The notes beneath the pieces were generated by a model. The model was given only the letters and a program-made list of their open reading frames with translations, was not told where the DNA came from and searched no databases. A program made the translations under genes and the position numbers. A stretch of 64,000 nt of DNA, from positions 124,001 to 188,000 of the forward strand of contig NZ_SIRE01000007.1 in NCBI RefSeq assembly GCF_004307995.1, given 5' to 3'. The stretch is from Paenibacillus thalictri. GTDB lineage: Bacteria > Bacillota > Bacilli > Paenibacillales > NBRC-103111. This document shows, piece by piece, positions 63,970-64,000 of this stretch (position 1 is its first letter; the number at the start of each line of letters is the position of its first letter).

Positions 63970-64000
63970 CTACTTTTGTGAGGCAAACCGGTCGATCGTC
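63970..64000 (-). CDS. Possible 3' end of a minus-strand gene
   Basis: Minus-strand frame ends TIDRFASQK followed by TAG at 63972-63970, about 50 bases before the terminator. Only nine codons are visible, so the product cannot be named. Confidence 0.3.
   Translation of the reverse strand, partial: TIDRFASQK

Noticed and set aside
63673-63986. Two overlapping minus-strand frames near the window end
   Set aside because: Both cross a strong terminator hairpin and have no ribosome sites.

Overview
The window looks like a chromosome segment of a moderately GC-rich, spore-former-type Bacillota, most likely Paenibacillaceae (Paenibacillus or a close relative). Reasons seen in the sequence: strong GGAGG-type ribosome sites with many TTG and GTG starts, sigma-A promoters (TTGACA / TATAAT), an SLH-anchored S-layer-type protein, a 7TM-DISM hybrid histidine kinase paired with an activator-type response regulator, lipoprotein solute-binding proteins, and an AdeR-like/ald pair as in Bacillus. 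I see no tRNA, rRNA, CRISPR array, phage or intact insertion sequence. The genus is an inference.

Layout. 1-7.6 kb: 3' end of a chemotaxis receptor, a heparinase II/III-like lyase, a divergent EamA transporter/LysR pair, a metallo-beta-lactamase-fold hydrolase and a Cys-type sulfatase. 7.9-13.4 kb: PucR/AdeR-like regulator, alanine dehydrogenase, alanine racemase (its 3' end runs into a 43-bp tandem repeat), a beta-lactamase-family serine hydrolase and a small Gly-rich protein. 13.5-18.5 kb: ROK repressor, GmhA-like SIS isomerase and ROK kinase (sugar module), then a secreted DUF5050-like beta-propeller protein. 18.7-33.8 kb: a peptide/amino-acid catabolic block. An M20 amidohydrolase, a CapA-family protein and aspartase form one operon. 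An M20 dipeptidase, a five-gene dipeptide/oligopeptide ABC transporter and an S9 peptidase form another. Between them lies an unusual regulator, and both promoters carry the same 25-bp operator-like motif just downstream of -10. 33.9-46.8 kb: a sugar-acid/carbohydrate block with a LacI regulator, three RraA-family proteins, a 3-hydroxyisobutyrate-dehydrogenase-like reductase, an Ldh2-type dehydrogenase, an iron alcohol dehydrogenase, an aldehyde dehydrogenase, an RpiB/LacAB isomerase and a sugar ABC transporter without its own ATPase. 46.9-53.9 kb: a TetR/MFS divergent pair with matched operators, a hybrid histidine kinase overlapping its response regulator, and a HAD phosphatase. 53.9-59.2 kb: a decayed sialidase-like gene, then two coupled genes: a secreted seven-repeat beta-propeller protein with a C-terminal dockerin, and a two-cohesin/FN3/SLH surface scaffold. 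59.5-64 kb: AraC regulator and SDR pair, an isochorismatase-family hydrolase, a TIMP-like membrane-anchored protein and gene-poor sequence.

The strongest candidates for something new are the compact cohesin-SLH scaffold with a co-translated dockerin partner (54.4-59.2 kb), the two-promoter regulon of the unnamed regulator (18.8-33.8 kb), and families of about 180-215-bp palindromic intergenic elements that sit inside these catabolic blocks.
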